Assembly: GCA_036513315.1 (NCBI GenBank)
Contig: DATBZF010000112.1
Span: 36,645-100,644 of the forward strand
DNA: 64,000 nucleotides
Reading direction: 5' to 3'
Origin: Roseiarcus sp036513315
GTDB taxonomy: Bacteria; Pseudomonadota; Alphaproteobacteria; Rhizobiales; Beijerinckiaceae
Shown: piece after piece, positions 9,301 through 18,284 of the stretch
Layout of the letters: every line of letters begins with the position of its first letter
Position numbering within the stretch: the first letter of the stretch is position 1
Position numbers and translations under genes: made by a program
The notes under the pieces: generated by a model
What the model was told of the DNA's origin: nothing
The model's input: the letters and a program-made list of their open reading frames with translations, nothing else
Database searches by the model: none

Positions 9301-10272
9301 TCAACGGGCAAGCCGCGCGGCTTTGAGCCGGGCGAAATCGTCGCCCGCGTGATGCGACGAGCGGGTCAGCGGCGAGGACGACACCAGCAGGAAACCTTTT
9401 GCCGCGCCGATGGTGGCGTAAGAGGAAAATTCGTCTGGCGTCACGAAGCTGACGACCTGGTGATGCTTTCGCGTCGGCTGCAAATATTGGCCGATGGTCA
9501 GAAAATCGACGTCGGCCGAGCGCAGATCGTCCATCACTTGCAGCACTTCGTGGCGCTCCTCGCCCAGCCCGACCATGATGCCCGATTTGGTGAACATCGT
9601 CGGATCCATCTCCTTGGCGCGCTGCAGCAGGCGGATCGAATGGAAATAGCGGGCGCCGGGGCGCACCGTCAGGTATTTCGAGGGGACTGTCTCGAGATTA
9701 TGGTTGAAGACGTCGGGCCGGGCGGCGATCACCTCCTCCAGCGCACCGTCTTTGCGCAGGAAATCCGGGGTCAGCACCTCGATCGTCGTCGCCGGCGAAA
9801 CGGCGCGAATGGCGCGAATCGTGCTGGCGAAATGTCCAGCGCCGCCGTCGCTCAAATCGTCGCGGTCGACCGAGGTCACCACGACATGGGCAAGGCCGAG
9901 CTTGGCGACCGCGTCGGCGACCCGTTCCGGCTCGCCCGCCTCCAGCGCTTGCGGCAGCCCGGTGCGCACATTGCAGAAGGCGCAGGCCCTCGTGCAGGTA
10001 TCGCCCATGATCATGAAGGTCGCATGCTTCTTCTCCCAGCACTCGCCGATATTGGGACAGCCCGCTTCCTCGCAGACGGTGACGAGCCCGTGCTGCCGCA
10101 CGATCCTCTGGGTTTCAGCGAATTTTTCGGAACCTGGCGCCTTGACCCGTATCCAGGAGGGCTTTCGGGCGATTGGCTGGTCGGGCCGATGCGCCTTTTC
10201 AGGATGGCGCACCCGCTCGACCTCCCCGACTTTGCGGGGGTCATTGTTCAAAAGATCAAGGACGACGGTCAT
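9301..10272 (-). CDS. lipA: Lipoyl synthase
   Basis: 323 residues. Radical SAM enzyme inserting two sulfurs into octanoyl groups on E2 and GcvH proteins. The auxiliary cluster motif CxxxxCxxxxxC is seen as CEEAGCPNIGEC, and the radical SAM CxxxCxxC as CTRACAFC. The C-terminal RSSP serine-containing motif is represented by LVSSSPLTRSS. It runs toward the tRNA-Lys gene. Start ATG chosen because the protein aligns with the family from its first residues. Confidence 0.97.
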   Translation of the reverse strand: MTVVLDLLNNDPRKVGEVERVRHPEKAHRPDQPIARKPSWIRVKAPGSEKFAETQRIVRQHGLVTVCEEAGCPNIGECWEKKHATFMIMGDTCTRACAFCNVRTGLPQALEAGEPERVADAVAKLGLAHVVVTSVDRDDLSDGGAGHFASTIRAIRAVSPATTIEVLTPDFLRKDGALEEVIAARPDVFNHNLETVPSKYLTVRPGARYFHSIRLLQRAKEMDPTMFTKSGIMVGLGEERHEVLQVMDDLRSADVDFLTIGQYLQPTRKHHQVVSFVTPDEFSSYATIGAAKGFLLVSSSPLTRSSHHAGDDFARLKAARLAR

Positions 10273-10303
10273 CAGGCCCCTCTGCGCAAATTCGGCCGCA
10301 TCG

Positions 10304-10600
10304 CTATTGCTGCGGATAGACGCTTCGGCCGTGGATCAATTGCCACACGAGCAGGACGACGATCGAGCCGATCAGCGCCGCGATGAAATGTTTACCCGAG
10401 CCGGCAACCGCGTAATGCAGGAAGTTATCCGCCACATAAGACCCGATCCACGAACCGACAATGCCGATCAGGATATTCGTTAAAATCCCGTGGCGGATCC
10501 CCAAAATCATGCCTGCGATCCAGCCAGCGAGCCCGCCAATGATGATCAGCGAAAAGAAGCCGACATCCGGGGTTCCCAATACACCTAGCGGTTGATCCAT
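10304..10600 (-). CDS. GlsB/YeaQ/YmgE family membrane protein
   Basis: 98 residues from the ATG at 10598-10600. The protein has three hydrophobic segments: LIIIGGLAGWIAGMILG, ILTNILIGIVGSWIGSYVA and FIAALIGSIVVLLVWQLI. The Gly-rich first helix and central IGIVGSWIG are hallmarks of the transglycosylase-associated (GlsB/YeaQ) family, inner-membrane proteins linked to stress responses. Biochemical function is unknown for the family. Stands 31 bases downstream of lipA on the same side. Confidence 0.88.
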   Translation of the reverse strand: MDQPLGVLGTPDVGFFSLIIIGGLAGWIAGMILGIRHGILTNILIGIVGSWIGSYVADNFLHYAVAGSGKHFIAALIGSIVVLLVWQLIHGRSVYPQQ

Positions 10601-10702
10601 GACTGTCCCCCAATGTGGTTGGCGCCCTGACGGATGCAAAGCGCGCGGTTTGGCCGTTTCAATATTTCAGACTTCCCCGCGGCGGGAAAGCGACGATACG
10701 CC

Positions 10703-11995
10703 TCATGAACGCGCCAGAGCCGCGATGTAAAAGCCGTCGGTCGCCGTTTTCAGCGGGCTCAGTCGCAAGCCGGCGCCTAATCTCGACGCTTGCGCGATGA
10801 GGTCCGGCAGATTCGCCGAACGCGCCAGATGCGCGGCGGCGACGGGAAGAAAATCGGCGTGATCGCCAAGGAAAGCCTCGATCTGATCCTCGTTCTCGGC
10901 GCGCAGCACCGAGCAGGTGACATAGACCAGCCGCCCACCGGGCTTAACGAATTGGGCAGCTTGCTGAAGCGTTTCCCTCTGGTTTTTAATGCGTTGTTCG
11001 AGCGCTCCGGGACGCATGCGCCATTTGGCGTCGGGATTGCGGCGCCATGAGCCTGAGCCGCTGCAGGGCGCATCGACAAAGACGAGGTCGCAGCGCGCCG
11101 CCAGATCGCTCAATATGTCGCGTGGGCCCTTGGGCGCACGCACTTGCACGTTGCGCGCGCCGGCCCGTTCAAGACGGTCGAAAATCGGCATCAGACGACG
11201 CCCATCCGAATCGGTAGCGTAAATCTGTCCCTGATTGTTCATCATCGCGGCAAGCGCGAGGCTCTTGCCGCCTGCCCCCGCACAGAGATCCAGGACCTGC
11301 GCGCCGGGTTTGGCGCCGGAGAGCAGCGCCGCCAGTTGGGAGCCTTCGTCCTGCACCTCCACCAGCCCTTTGGCATAGGCTGGCTCGGCGGCAAGCGCTG
11401 GCCCCCTGCCCTCGGAGCTGATCGCGATGCGCAGACCGATCGGCGAAAACGGCGTCGCGCCAGGCTGGAGATGGGCGAGCGAGGCCAGCGCCTTGTCGCG
11501 GTCTCCCTTCAGTGTGTTGACCCGCAAATCAACCGGGGCGCGCTCGGCCAGCGCCCGGCCTTCGTCGGCGGCCTGCGCGCCAAAGGTCGCCTCAAAGGCG
11601 GCGCCAAGCCATTCGGGGTAGTCGCCCCGCACATGGGGTGGCGCGTCGTCGAGCGCGCCATTGGCGAGCCGGTCCTGTTCTGACGCGCTCAATGGCGGCG
11701 GCGCATGGCCCTCGCCACTGAACAAACGTGCGATTTCGTCGAATGAAAGACCCCGCAATTGCCTAAGCGCGCCGATCACGCCGGCTCGGGCGCCCGCCTC
11801 GCCCATGATCCAGGCGGAAGAGGCTTTGCGGCGCAACGCATCGTAGATGAGGCCGGCGATGGCGGAACGGTCGCCGGACCCGGCAAAGCGATGCGCGATC
11901 CCCCAGTCTTTTATCGATTCGGCGGCCGGCCGGCGCTTTTCCTCGATGTCGGTGAGAATTTCTATGGCGGCGGCGACACGCGCGGCGGGAATCAT
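10703..11995 (-). CDS. RsmB/NOP family class I SAM-dependent RNA m5C methyltransferase
   Basis: About 430 residues from the ATG at 11995; an ATG at 12094 would add 33 residues without family similarity. An N-terminal NusB-like part precedes the methyltransferase domain. VLDLCAGAGGKSLALAA is the SAM-binding motif I, DAPCSGSGSWRRNPD is motif IV, and YVTCSVLRAENEDQI is motif VI; the two cysteines of PCSG and TCS are the catalytic pair of m5C RNA methyltransferases. Likely modifies 16S rRNA or another RNA; the exact target is not clear. Confidence 0.92.
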   Translation of the reverse strand: MIPAARVAAAIEILTDIEEKRRPAAESIKDWGIAHRFAGSGDRSAIAGLIYDALRRKASSAWIMGEAGARAGVIGALRQLRGLSFDEIARLFSGEGHAPPPLSASEQDRLANGALDDAPPHVRGDYPEWLGAAFEATFGAQAADEGRALAERAPVDLRVNTLKGDRDKALASLAHLQPGATPFSPIGLRIAISSEGRGPALAAEPAYAKGLVEVQDEGSQLAALLSGAKPGAQVLDLCAGAGGKSLALAAMMNNQGQIYATDSDGRRLMPIFDRLERAGARNVQVRAPKGPRDILSDLAARCDLVFVDAPCSGSGSWRRNPDAKWRMRPGALEQRIKNQRETLQQAAQFVKPGGRLVYVTCSVLRAENEDQIEAFLGDHADFLPVAAAHLARSANLPDLIAQASRLGAGLRLSPLKTATDGFYIAALARS

Positions 11996-12106
11996 TGTCC
12001 AGCCGTCGAGAAAAGTCGCGAAACGGCGCCAAACCGCCATGATTGACGTGATAGGGAGCGTCGTGCGCCACAAAGGCAAAGCATCAATTCGCAATCTGGA
12101 GTCATC

Positions 12107-12262
12107 ATGTCCACTTTCGTCCGATCCCTCGTCGCCCTTGGCCTGGCGCTATCGCTGGCTGCTTGCGCGCCCCCGCCGCCCCCACCGCAGGCCGATTTGA
12201 CTCCCCCGCCCCATAAGAAGCTCGACGCCAAGACGCAGCTTGAGACAGGCCACACCTATTAA
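12107..12262 (+). CDS. Small lipoprotein (51 aa)
   Basis: Starts ATG at 12107 and reads MSTFVRSLVALGLALSLAAC, a classical signal peptide with lipobox LAAC at residues 17-20. The mature part is a proline-rich stretch (six prolines in a row) ending KTQLETGHTY. Small proline-rich lipoproteins like this are frequent in Hyphomicrobiales and no function is known. It is transcribed away from the RNA methyltransferase gene. Confidence 0.7.
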   Translation: MSTFVRSLVALGLALSLAACAPPPPPPQADLTPPPHKKLDAKTQLETGHTY

Positions 12263-12328
12263 GGGACCCGCATAAGCAGAGCATGATGCGGCGCGACAAA
12301 GCGCGTCGTCATCTGCACGATCGCCGCC

Positions 12329-12360
12329 CGACGTTTCGCCGCCCCGCGCGCGAAACGTCG
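12329..12360. terminator. Perfect 10-bp inverted repeat between convergent genes
   Basis: CGACGTTTCG and CGAAACGTCG flank a 12-base loop. It sits between the plus-strand lipoprotein and minus-strand recO, where a two-way terminator is expected, but it lacks a clear T-run on either side, so termination is an inference. Confidence 0.45.
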
Positions 12361-12466
12361 AGCGGCTTCTAGACCGGATGTATCTGGAAAGCACGCTATT
12401 TCGATTCCCGCCGGATTGGCGCAATGGGCCAATCGCAATGGTCGACGGCGTCGCCAGGAAATTCGA

Positions 12467-13189
12467 TTACTTCGTCGCTGCGGCGAGAAACGCACGCCTC
12501 GCGTAAGGCATTGGCAGCCCGCGCGGGCCGAACAAATCGCGCTCGAGAAAAAACCCCGTCAGGCGGAAAGCATCGGCAAGCTCGCCCGCCGTCGGGGACG
12601 TCTGTGCGTCGTCGATACGAAGAAACGCCGGCAGAGCCAACAATCTGTCGCGCCACGGCGCCCCGGCTGTGGCGCTGATGGCGCGGCCCGATTTGGGCGA
12701 CACATAGATCAAGTCTTCGCGCGAGCCTGAGGCCGCGCAGCGCTCCAGATCGAGCTGAAAGCCGCATTCGGCGAGCATTTGCAATTCGAATCGCGCGATC
12801 AGGGTCGGGGCCACGTCGGCAAGGTCGAGATGATCGGCGATGATCTCCAGCGCTTCGTGCAGGGATTCGTGGGGATCGCGCTCGGGCAGCAGTCGCAACA
12901 GGGCGCCGAGGTAGCTGACGCCGGCAAGCGCCAGGCCGCTGGCGATCAGTCGCCCTGCCCGCAGATTCAGGGGCTCGATCGCGTAAGAGCCGAGATGTTC
13001 GTCAAGTCTGGCGCGCCAGACCAGCCCGAGCGAATTGCCGGGCTGCAACAGGCTTTGGAGGCGAGCCGAACGCCCGCCGCGCACGAGCCCCAGGTGCCGG
13101 CCATGCGCCTTCGTCAACGCCTCAATGATTGCGGAGGTCTCGCCATGCCGCTTGACGCCGATGACGAGCCCTTCGTCGCACCATTCCAA
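12467..13189 (-). CDS. recO: DNA repair protein RecO
   Basis: 240 residues. RecO works with RecR to load RecA on SSB-coated DNA in the RecF pathway. N-terminal OB-fold is visible as DEGLVIGVKRHGETSAIIEAL with GRHLGLVRGG, followed by the helical domain (RFELQMLAECGFQLDLERC). The zinc-finger cysteines of some RecO proteins are mostly missing; C149-type positions are CGFQLDLERCA only. The gene follows era, the typical alphaproteobacterial order. Confidence 0.93.
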   Translation of the reverse strand: MEWCDEGLVIGVKRHGETSAIIEALTKAHGRHLGLVRGGRSARLQSLLQPGNSLGLVWRARLDEHLGSYAIEPLNLRAGRLIASGLALAGVSYLGALLRLLPERDPHESLHEALEIIADHLDLADVAPTLIARFELQMLAECGFQLDLERCAASGSREDLIYVSPKSGRAISATAGAPWRDRLLALPAFLRIDDAQTSPTAGELADAFRLTGFFLERDLFGPRGLPMPYARRAFLAAATK

Positions 13190-13227
13190 AAGTCAGGCTC
13201 CTTCATTGCAAGCCAGATCGCGCCCGT

Positions 13228-14184
13228 TCAACTCTTGGGAAACTCCAGCCCCATCGCGCGGTAGCGTTCGGGATCGTCCTGCCAATTGGCGCGCACTTTG
13301 ACGAACAGAAAAAGATGAACCGGTCCGTCATTGGCCTCGGCAATTTCTTTCCGCGCCGCCGTGCCGATCGACTTGATGGTGCGGCCGCCCTCGCCGATCA
13401 CGATCTTCTTGTGGCTTTCGCGCGAGACGAAAATCGTTTGTTCGATGCGCGCCGAGCCGTCAGGCAGTTCCTTCCAACTGTCTGTCTCGACCGTCGCCTG
13501 ATACGGCAATTCGTCATGCAGGCGTTCGAACAGTTTTTCACGCGTAATTTCGGCGGCGAGCGCGCGAATGGGCGCATCGGTGATCTGGTCTTCGGGATAG
13601 AGCCAGGGACCCGGCGCCATCATGCGGCCAAGGCGCTCGCGCAATTGATCGAGGCCATCGCCGGTGGCGGCGCTGATCATGAATGTCTCTTCGAGTTTGA
13701 GCGCTAAATTCAGTCTTTCGGCGAGCGACAGCAAAGCCGGACGGTCCACCAGGTCGATCTTGTTCAGCACCAGGACCTTGCGGGCCTTGCTCTCGCTCAG
13801 AGCCTTTAAAATCGTTTCGGTCTGCTCGCTCAGCCCAGGGCGCGCGTCCGGAGAGCCGGCCGTGCGATCGCTCTTTCCCGATCCGCCGAGCTCCTGCCGG
13901 GCGTCGATCAACAACGCTAGCACGTCGGCGTCCGCCGCCGCGCCCCAGGCCGATGCGGCCATCGCGCGATCGAGCCGGCGCTTGGGCGCAAAAAGACCGG
14001 GCGTGTCGACGAAGATAATCTGCGCCGCGCCCTCGATCACAATGCCGCGCACCGTCGTGCGCGTCGTTTGCGCCTTGCGCGAAACGACCGATACTTTGGA
14101 GCCGACCAGTGCGTTGATCAAAGTCGACTTGCCGGCGTTCGGCGCCCCGATCAAGGCGACGAAGCCGCAGGATGTGTCGGTCAT
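13228..14184 (-). CDS. era: GTPase Era
   Basis: 318 residues. Ras-like GTPase that binds the 3' end of 16S rRNA during 30S maturation. G1 is GAPNAGKSTL, G3 DTPGLF, G4 NKID, and a C-terminal KH domain contains VIGEGGRTIKSIGTAARKEI. Slightly long: an insertion of about 20 residues (GSGKSDRTAGSPDARP region) sits between G3 and G4 next to switch II. Its start ATG overlaps the rnc stop by 4 bases. Confidence 0.96.
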   Translation of the reverse strand: MTDTSCGFVALIGAPNAGKSTLINALVGSKVSVVSRKAQTTRTTVRGIVIEGAAQIIFVDTPGLFAPKRRLDRAMAASAWGAAADADVLALLIDARQELGGSGKSDRTAGSPDARPGLSEQTETILKALSESKARKVLVLNKIDLVDRPALLSLAERLNLALKLEETFMISAATGDGLDQLRERLGRMMAPGPWLYPEDQITDAPIRALAAEITREKLFERLHDELPYQATVETDSWKELPDGSARIEQTIFVSRESHKKIVIGEGGRTIKSIGTAARKEIAEANDGPVHLFLFVKVRANWQDDPERYRAMGLEFPKS

Positions 14185-14891
14185 GAATTTTCCATTCCAG
14201 CCTGACGCGCCATGAAAGCCCGCGCCGCCGCCTGTTCGGCGCCGCGTTTGGAAGACGCCGAACCATGGGCCGGCTCAAAGCCTTCCAGCGAAACCTGAAT
14301 AGTGAACTGGGGTGCGTGAGGCGGGCCGGAGCGGTCGATTTCGACATAGCTCGGCGCCGCAAGGGCGCGGGCCTGCGCCCATTCCTGCATCGCCGTCTTG
14401 GCGTCGCGTTCGGGCTCTTCCACCGCATCCATGCGGGCGCGCCACGCTTGGGCGATCACCTTGCGCGCCGCCTCGAAGCCCGCTTCGACAAATACCGCCC
14501 CGATCAGGGATTCAGCGATATCGGCGAGGATCGCCGCCTTCTTGCGCCCGCCTGCCTGCGCCTCGCCAAGACCGAGCACGACATGGGGGCCGACCTCCCA
14601 TTCCTTGGCGACTTCCGCACAGGTTTCACGCCGCACCAAAGCCGCCAGTCGCATCGACAATTCGCCTTCGCTGGCTTGCGGAAAGGCCTCATAGAGCATT
14701 TCCGCCACCACCAATCCGAGAACGCGATCGCCAAGAAACTCCAGGCGCTGATAGGAATCGAGCCGCCCCTGCCCGCCTGTGGCCGGAGCGGACAGATGAG
14801 TGAGCGCGCGCGCGGCCAATTCGGAGTCGCGGAATTTATAGCCGAGCCTCGCCTCAAGATCGCCGAGCGCCGCCTTTTGCTTCCTGACCAT
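14181..14891 (-). CDS. rnc: Ribonuclease III
   Basis: About 236 residues from the ATG at 14889-14891, one base past the lepB stop. Double-strand RNA endonuclease for rRNA and mRNA processing. The signature YQRLEFLGDRVLGLVVAE lies near residue 40, and ADIAESLIGAVFVEAG holds the catalytic Asp/Glu pair. The C-terminal dsRNA-binding domain ends GSASSKRGAEQAAARAFM. Part of lepB-rnc-era-recO. Confidence 0.96.
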   Translation of the reverse strand: MVRKQKAALGDLEARLGYKFRDSELAARALTHLSAPATGGQGRLDSYQRLEFLGDRVLGLVVAEMLYEAFPQASEGELSMRLAALVRRETCAEVAKEWEVGPHVVLGLGEAQAGGRKKAAILADIAESLIGAVFVEAGFEAARKVIAQAWRARMDAVEEPERDAKTAMQEWAQARALAAPSYVEIDRSGPPHAPQFTIQVSLEGFEPAHGSASSKRGAEQAAARAFMARQAGMENS

Positions 14892-14892
14892 C

Positions 14893-15717
14893 CTATCGGA
14901 CCGATTGGAACAGGCGGTTCCAGCGAATAGTCCATGGCCAACCTGAATTGTCGTGGGTCGATTCTCCATTGTCGATCGAGAGAAAGATCAATTCGGCTCG
15001 GCCGATCAGATTATCGAAAGGCACGAATCCGACGCCTTCCTGCGCCGCTGCGAGGCGGGAATCGCTGGAATTGTCCCGGTTGTCGCCCATCATGAAATAA
15101 TTGCCTGGGGGCACCTCGTAGACGCCGGTGTTGTCCCAATAGCCCTCGTCGCCGTCCATCTGGATGATCTCATGTTTGACGCCGCCCGGTAGCGTTTCCT
15201 CGTAGTGGGGAACGTCGACGGCGCGACCGAAATGGCCCAGCGTCGAATAGGGCGGCAGCGGCGTGCGTTCGACAATCGTCCCGTTGATATAGAGCCTGCC
15301 ATGGATCAACTGGATCTTGTCGCCGGGCAATCCGATCAGCCGCTTGATATAGTCGGTTTTCCCGTCGCGCGGCAATTTGAACACGATGACGTCGCCGCGT
15401 TTGGGCTCGGACGCGAACAACCGGCCCGGCATGGCCTCAGGCGCGAGATCCAAAAACGCAGGCAGCGAGAAATGTGAGAAGCCATAGGAATATTTCGACA
15501 CGAACACGTAGTCGCCGACCAGCAAGGTCGGGATAAGCGAACTCGAGGGAATATTGAATGGCTGGAAAAGAAAGAGACGACCGAGAATGAAGATCAAAGC
15601 CGCTGCGATGACGAAAACGACAGGCCAATTGCCCTCTTTCGATTTCTTCGCCGCCGATGTCTTGGCGGGAATGTCCACATCATCGCCGTTCAAACTCGCG
15701 CGCTCCGACATAGGCAA
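14893..15717 (-). CDS. lepB: Signal peptidase I, copy 1
   Basis: 274 residues. One N-terminal membrane segment (VVFVIAAALIFILGRLFLF) then the periplasmic catalytic domain. The catalytic serine is in NIPSSSLIPTLLVGD, where the usual Met after Ser is Leu; the catalytic lysine is in DYIKRLIGLPGDK; the GDNRDNSSDSR box is box E. It directly precedes rnc, the normal place for lepB. The paralogue at 16089-16913 is highly similar over the entire catalytic domain, so the pair is a recent-looking tandem duplication. Confidence 0.95.
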   Translation of the reverse strand: MPMSERASLNGDDVDIPAKTSAAKKSKEGNWPVVFVIAAALIFILGRLFLFQPFNIPSSSLIPTLLVGDYVFVSKYSYGFSHFSLPAFLDLAPEAMPGRLFASEPKRGDVIVFKLPRDGKTDYIKRLIGLPGDKIQLIHGRLYINGTIVERTPLPPYSTLGHFGRAVDVPHYEETLPGGVKHEIIQMDGDEGYWDNTGVYEVPPGNYFMMGDNRDNSSDSRLAAAQEGVGFVPFDNLIGRAELIFLSIDNGESTHDNSGWPWTIRWNRLFQSVR

Positions 15718-15790
15718 TCGAACCTTTCCATCCGCGACCGGCGTCTTGCCGGCAATATATCGCGCAGACTACCCCCAATCCTTATACGCC

Positions 15791-16063
15791 GCGCCAACAA
15801 CGCGCCGAACCGGGATTTGATAAATGCCGGCGTTCGCGAACGGCCGCCAGGAAGCAGAGGGGGCCAAGGGCCGCCCCTGAATAGAATTGTCAGCCGACAT
15901 GGCGTCAAGAACCCGCGGCGCTTTCACCACGCGCGGGTCTATCGCACCGGCTTGAAGAGGCGATTCCACGCCAGCGCCAACGATGCGCCAAATCGGCCTT
16001 CGACGCATATTCGCGTTCGCCAGCTTCCGACAACGAAAAGAGGCGGCACAAAGGCCGCCTCTG
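15791..16063 (-). repeat. Degenerate tandem repeat derived from the lepB 3' end
   Basis: Two related units, about 15791-15881 and 15974-16063, share the order GCGCCAAC-(70 bases)-hairpin-CTGA. Just before the second unit, the minus strand at 15939-15968 encodes WNRLFKPVR followed by a stop, nearly the WNRLFRPVR end of both intact lepB genes. The stretch thus looks like the tail of one or two lost lepB copies with their terminator hairpins. Nothing here is a functional gene. Confidence 0.65.
16039..16062 (-). terminator. Rho-independent terminator of lepB copy 2
   Basis: A 9-bp perfect stem (AGAGGCGGC / GCCGCCTCT) with a 6-base loop, followed on the minus strand by TTTTC. It lies 27 bases after the lepB copy 2 stop. 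Confidence 0.75.
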
Positions 16064-16088
16064 ATAAAAAGCTTCTTCGCGCAGGTAT

Positions 16089-16913
16089 CTATCGGACCGG
16101 CCGGAACAGGCGATTCCAGCGCACGGTCCATGGCCAACGCCAGACCTCCCAAGCCGGCTCCCCTTCCTCGACCGAGAAAAAGATCACTTCGGCCCTGCCG
16201 ATCAGATTCTCAAAGGGCACGTAGCCGACGCCTTCCCGCTCGGGCGGGACGCGTGAGTCGAGCGAATTGTCGCGATTATCGCCCATCATGAAATAATTGC
16301 CCGGCGGAACGGTATAGACACTGGTATTATCGTATTCGCCATCGTCGCCGTTGAGCTGGATGATTTCATGTTTGACGCCTCCCGGCAGCGTCTCTTCGTA
16401 ATGAGCGACATTAGCGGGGCCGCCGTCGGTCATCGAATAGGGCGGCAACGGCGTGCGCTCGACGATCGTGCCGTTGATATAGAGGCGCCCTTTGATCACT
16501 TGCACCTTGTCGCCGGGCAAACCGATCAACCGCTTGATATAGTCGGTCTCGCCGTCGCGCGGCAATTTGAACACTATGATGTCGCCGCGTTTGGGCTGGG
16601 AGGCGAAGAGCCGTCCGGGCATCATTCCGGGCGCCAGATCCAGGAACGATGGCAGCGAGAAATGCGAATAGCCGTAGGAATATTTCGAAACGAACAAATA
16701 ATCGCCGATCAGCAATGTCGGGATCAACGAGCCTGAAGGAATATTGAACGGCTGGAATAGCACGGTGCGGATGACCAGCGCGATCAGCAGCGCCTGAACG
16801 ATGACCTTGATGGTCTCCCAAAGACCGCCCTCGTTCGATTTCTTCGAAGCGACCTGGTAGTCACCGTCTCTCAGACTCGCCGGCTCCGTCATATCGATAT
16901 CGAACCTTTCCAT
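16089..16913 (-). CDS. lepB: Signal peptidase I, copy 2
   Basis: 274 residues, same architecture as copy 1: N-terminal membrane segment (VIVQALLIALVIRTVLF), serine region NIPSGSLIPTLLIGD, lysine region DYIKRLIGLPGDK, and GDNRDNSLDSR. It also has Leu in place of Met after the catalytic Ser. The N-terminal 40 residues differ most from copy 1. Preceded by its own spacer and followed by a terminator, so it is probably transcribed alone rather than with rnc. A second ATG lies at 16892. Confidence 0.94.
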   Translation of the reverse strand: MERFDIDMTEPASLRDGDYQVASKKSNEGGLWETIKVIVQALLIALVIRTVLFQPFNIPSGSLIPTLLIGDYLFVSKYSYGYSHFSLPSFLDLAPGMMPGRLFASQPKRGDIIVFKLPRDGETDYIKRLIGLPGDKVQVIKGRLYINGTIVERTPLPPYSMTDGGPANVAHYEETLPGGVKHEIIQLNGDDGEYDNTSVYTVPPGNYFMMGDNRDNSLDSRVPPEREGVGYVPFENLIGRAEVIFFSVEEGEPAWEVWRWPWTVRWNRLFRPVR

Positions 16914-17044
16914 CCGCGGCCGGCCACCGGCCGACGCGCTCTATCAACTAAAGAGACCCTATACGCGCGCGCCGCCCGCCCGCCAAGCGTCAACCGCAAG
17001 CCTCGAGCGTATCCGGGTTCACAAGCCGGCTACTAACAAAAAGA

Positions 17045-17062
17045 GGCGGCCCCAAGGCCGCC
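17045..17062 (-). terminator. Rho-independent terminator after the BMP transporter operon
   Basis: Stem GGCGGCC / GGCCGCC with a CCAA loop, followed on the minus strand by TCTTTTTG. It lies about 40 bases past the stop of the substrate-binding protein gene. Confidence 0.75.
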
Positions 17063-17100
17063 CCCACAAATACTCTCCCAGCCCGCGAGGAGATTGCGGC

Positions 17101-18174
17101 TTATTGCGGGATTTTGTCGTCTATGCCTTTGACATACCAGTTCATCCCCAGCACGTCGCCGTCTTCCAGCGTCTTTGCGCCAGGCTTGCAGCGGTCCTTG
17201 CCGTCCTGGTCGAGAACCGGGCAGGCGAAGGGTTGGACGGCGCCGGAACCGACATCGGCGGTCGTCTTCTCCGCCATCGCCTTCACATCGTCGGGCATAT
17301 TGGCGAACGGCGCCATCACGACCATGTTCTTGCCGATGCCGTCCCAGGTGTCTTCCGACTTCCACTTGCCGTCGATCAGGGCCTGGATGCGCTGGGTGTA
17401 ATAGGGCCCCCAATTGTCGGTATTGGCGGTCAACTGCGCCTTCGGCGCGAATTTCATCATGTCGGAGGACTGACCGAAGCCCAATTTGCCCGCCTTCTCG
17501 GCTTCCTGCAGCGGCGCGGCGGAATCGGTGTGCTGGGTCAGGATATCGGCGCCCTGGGCGAGCAAGGCCTTGGCGGCGTCGGCTTCCTTGCCCGGATCGA
17601 ACCAGGTATTGACCCAGACGATCTTGATCTTGGCGTTCGGGTTGGTGGTCTGCATGCCGCGCTCGAATGCGTTGATGCCCGAAATGACCTCCGGGATCGG
17701 GAACGAGACGATATAGCCGATCGTGTTGGTCTTGGTCATTTTGCCGGCGATCTGGCCCATCACATAACGGCCTTCGTAGAATTTGGCCGCATAGGTCGAC
17801 ATATTGGGCGCGCGCTTGTAGCCCGTCGCGTGCTCGAACATCACTTTGGGGAATTTCTTGGCGACCTTCAGCGTCGGGTCCATGAAGCCGAACGACGTCG
17901 TGAAGATGATATTGCAGCCGCTACGGGCGAGTTGCTCGATCGCCCGCTCGCTGTCGCTGTCGGGAATGTTTTCAAGGAAGGTCGTCGCATCGACCTTGTC
18001 GCCTAGCGCCTTGGCGGCGGCAAGACGACCCTGGTCGTGCTGATAGGAATAGCCGAAATCGCCCACGGGGCCGGTATAGACCCAACAGGCCTTCACTTTG
18101 CCTGCCGCCTGGGCGCCGCCGGCGGCCGCCAGTGAAAGCGCCGCCACAGCGGCGGCGGTGAAAAGTGTGCGCAT
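17101..18174 (-). CDS. BMP family ABC transporter substrate-binding protein
   Basis: 357 residues from the ATG at 18172-18174. A cleavable signal peptide (ALSLAAAGGAQAAG) without a lipobox cysteine implies a free periplasmic protein. The mature sequence begins KVKACWVYTGPVGDFGYSY, the PnrA/BMP (TmpC) start, with FTTSFGFMDPTLKVAKKFP and FGQSSDMMKFAP in the ligand-binding lobes. Family members bind purine nucleosides or related compounds. It is the last gene of the importer operon; the other three genes lie upstream and give two permeases and a double ATPase. Confidence 0.93.
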   Translation of the reverse strand: MRTLFTAAAVAALSLAAAGGAQAAGKVKACWVYTGPVGDFGYSYQHDQGRLAAAKALGDKVDATTFLENIPDSDSERAIEQLARSGCNIIFTTSFGFMDPTLKVAKKFPKVMFEHATGYKRAPNMSTYAAKFYEGRYVMGQIAGKMTKTNTIGYIVSFPIPEVISGINAFERGMQTTNPNAKIKIVWVNTWFDPGKEADAAKALLAQGADILTQHTDSAAPLQEAEKAGKLGFGQSSDMMKFAPKAQLTANTDNWGPYYTQRIQALIDGKWKSEDTWDGIGKNMVVMAPFANMPDDVKAMAEKTTADVGSGAVQPFACPVLDQDGKDRCKPGAKTLEDGDVLGMNWYVKGIDDKIPQ

Positions 18175-18284
18175 GAACCATTCTCCCGTTTGCAAAACCT
18201 GTTCCGACCTTAGCAACATCGGCGCCGGCGGTCGCTTCCGGTTCCGATTGAAACAAGACGCCCGGCGGCGGCTTTTTAGCGCCG

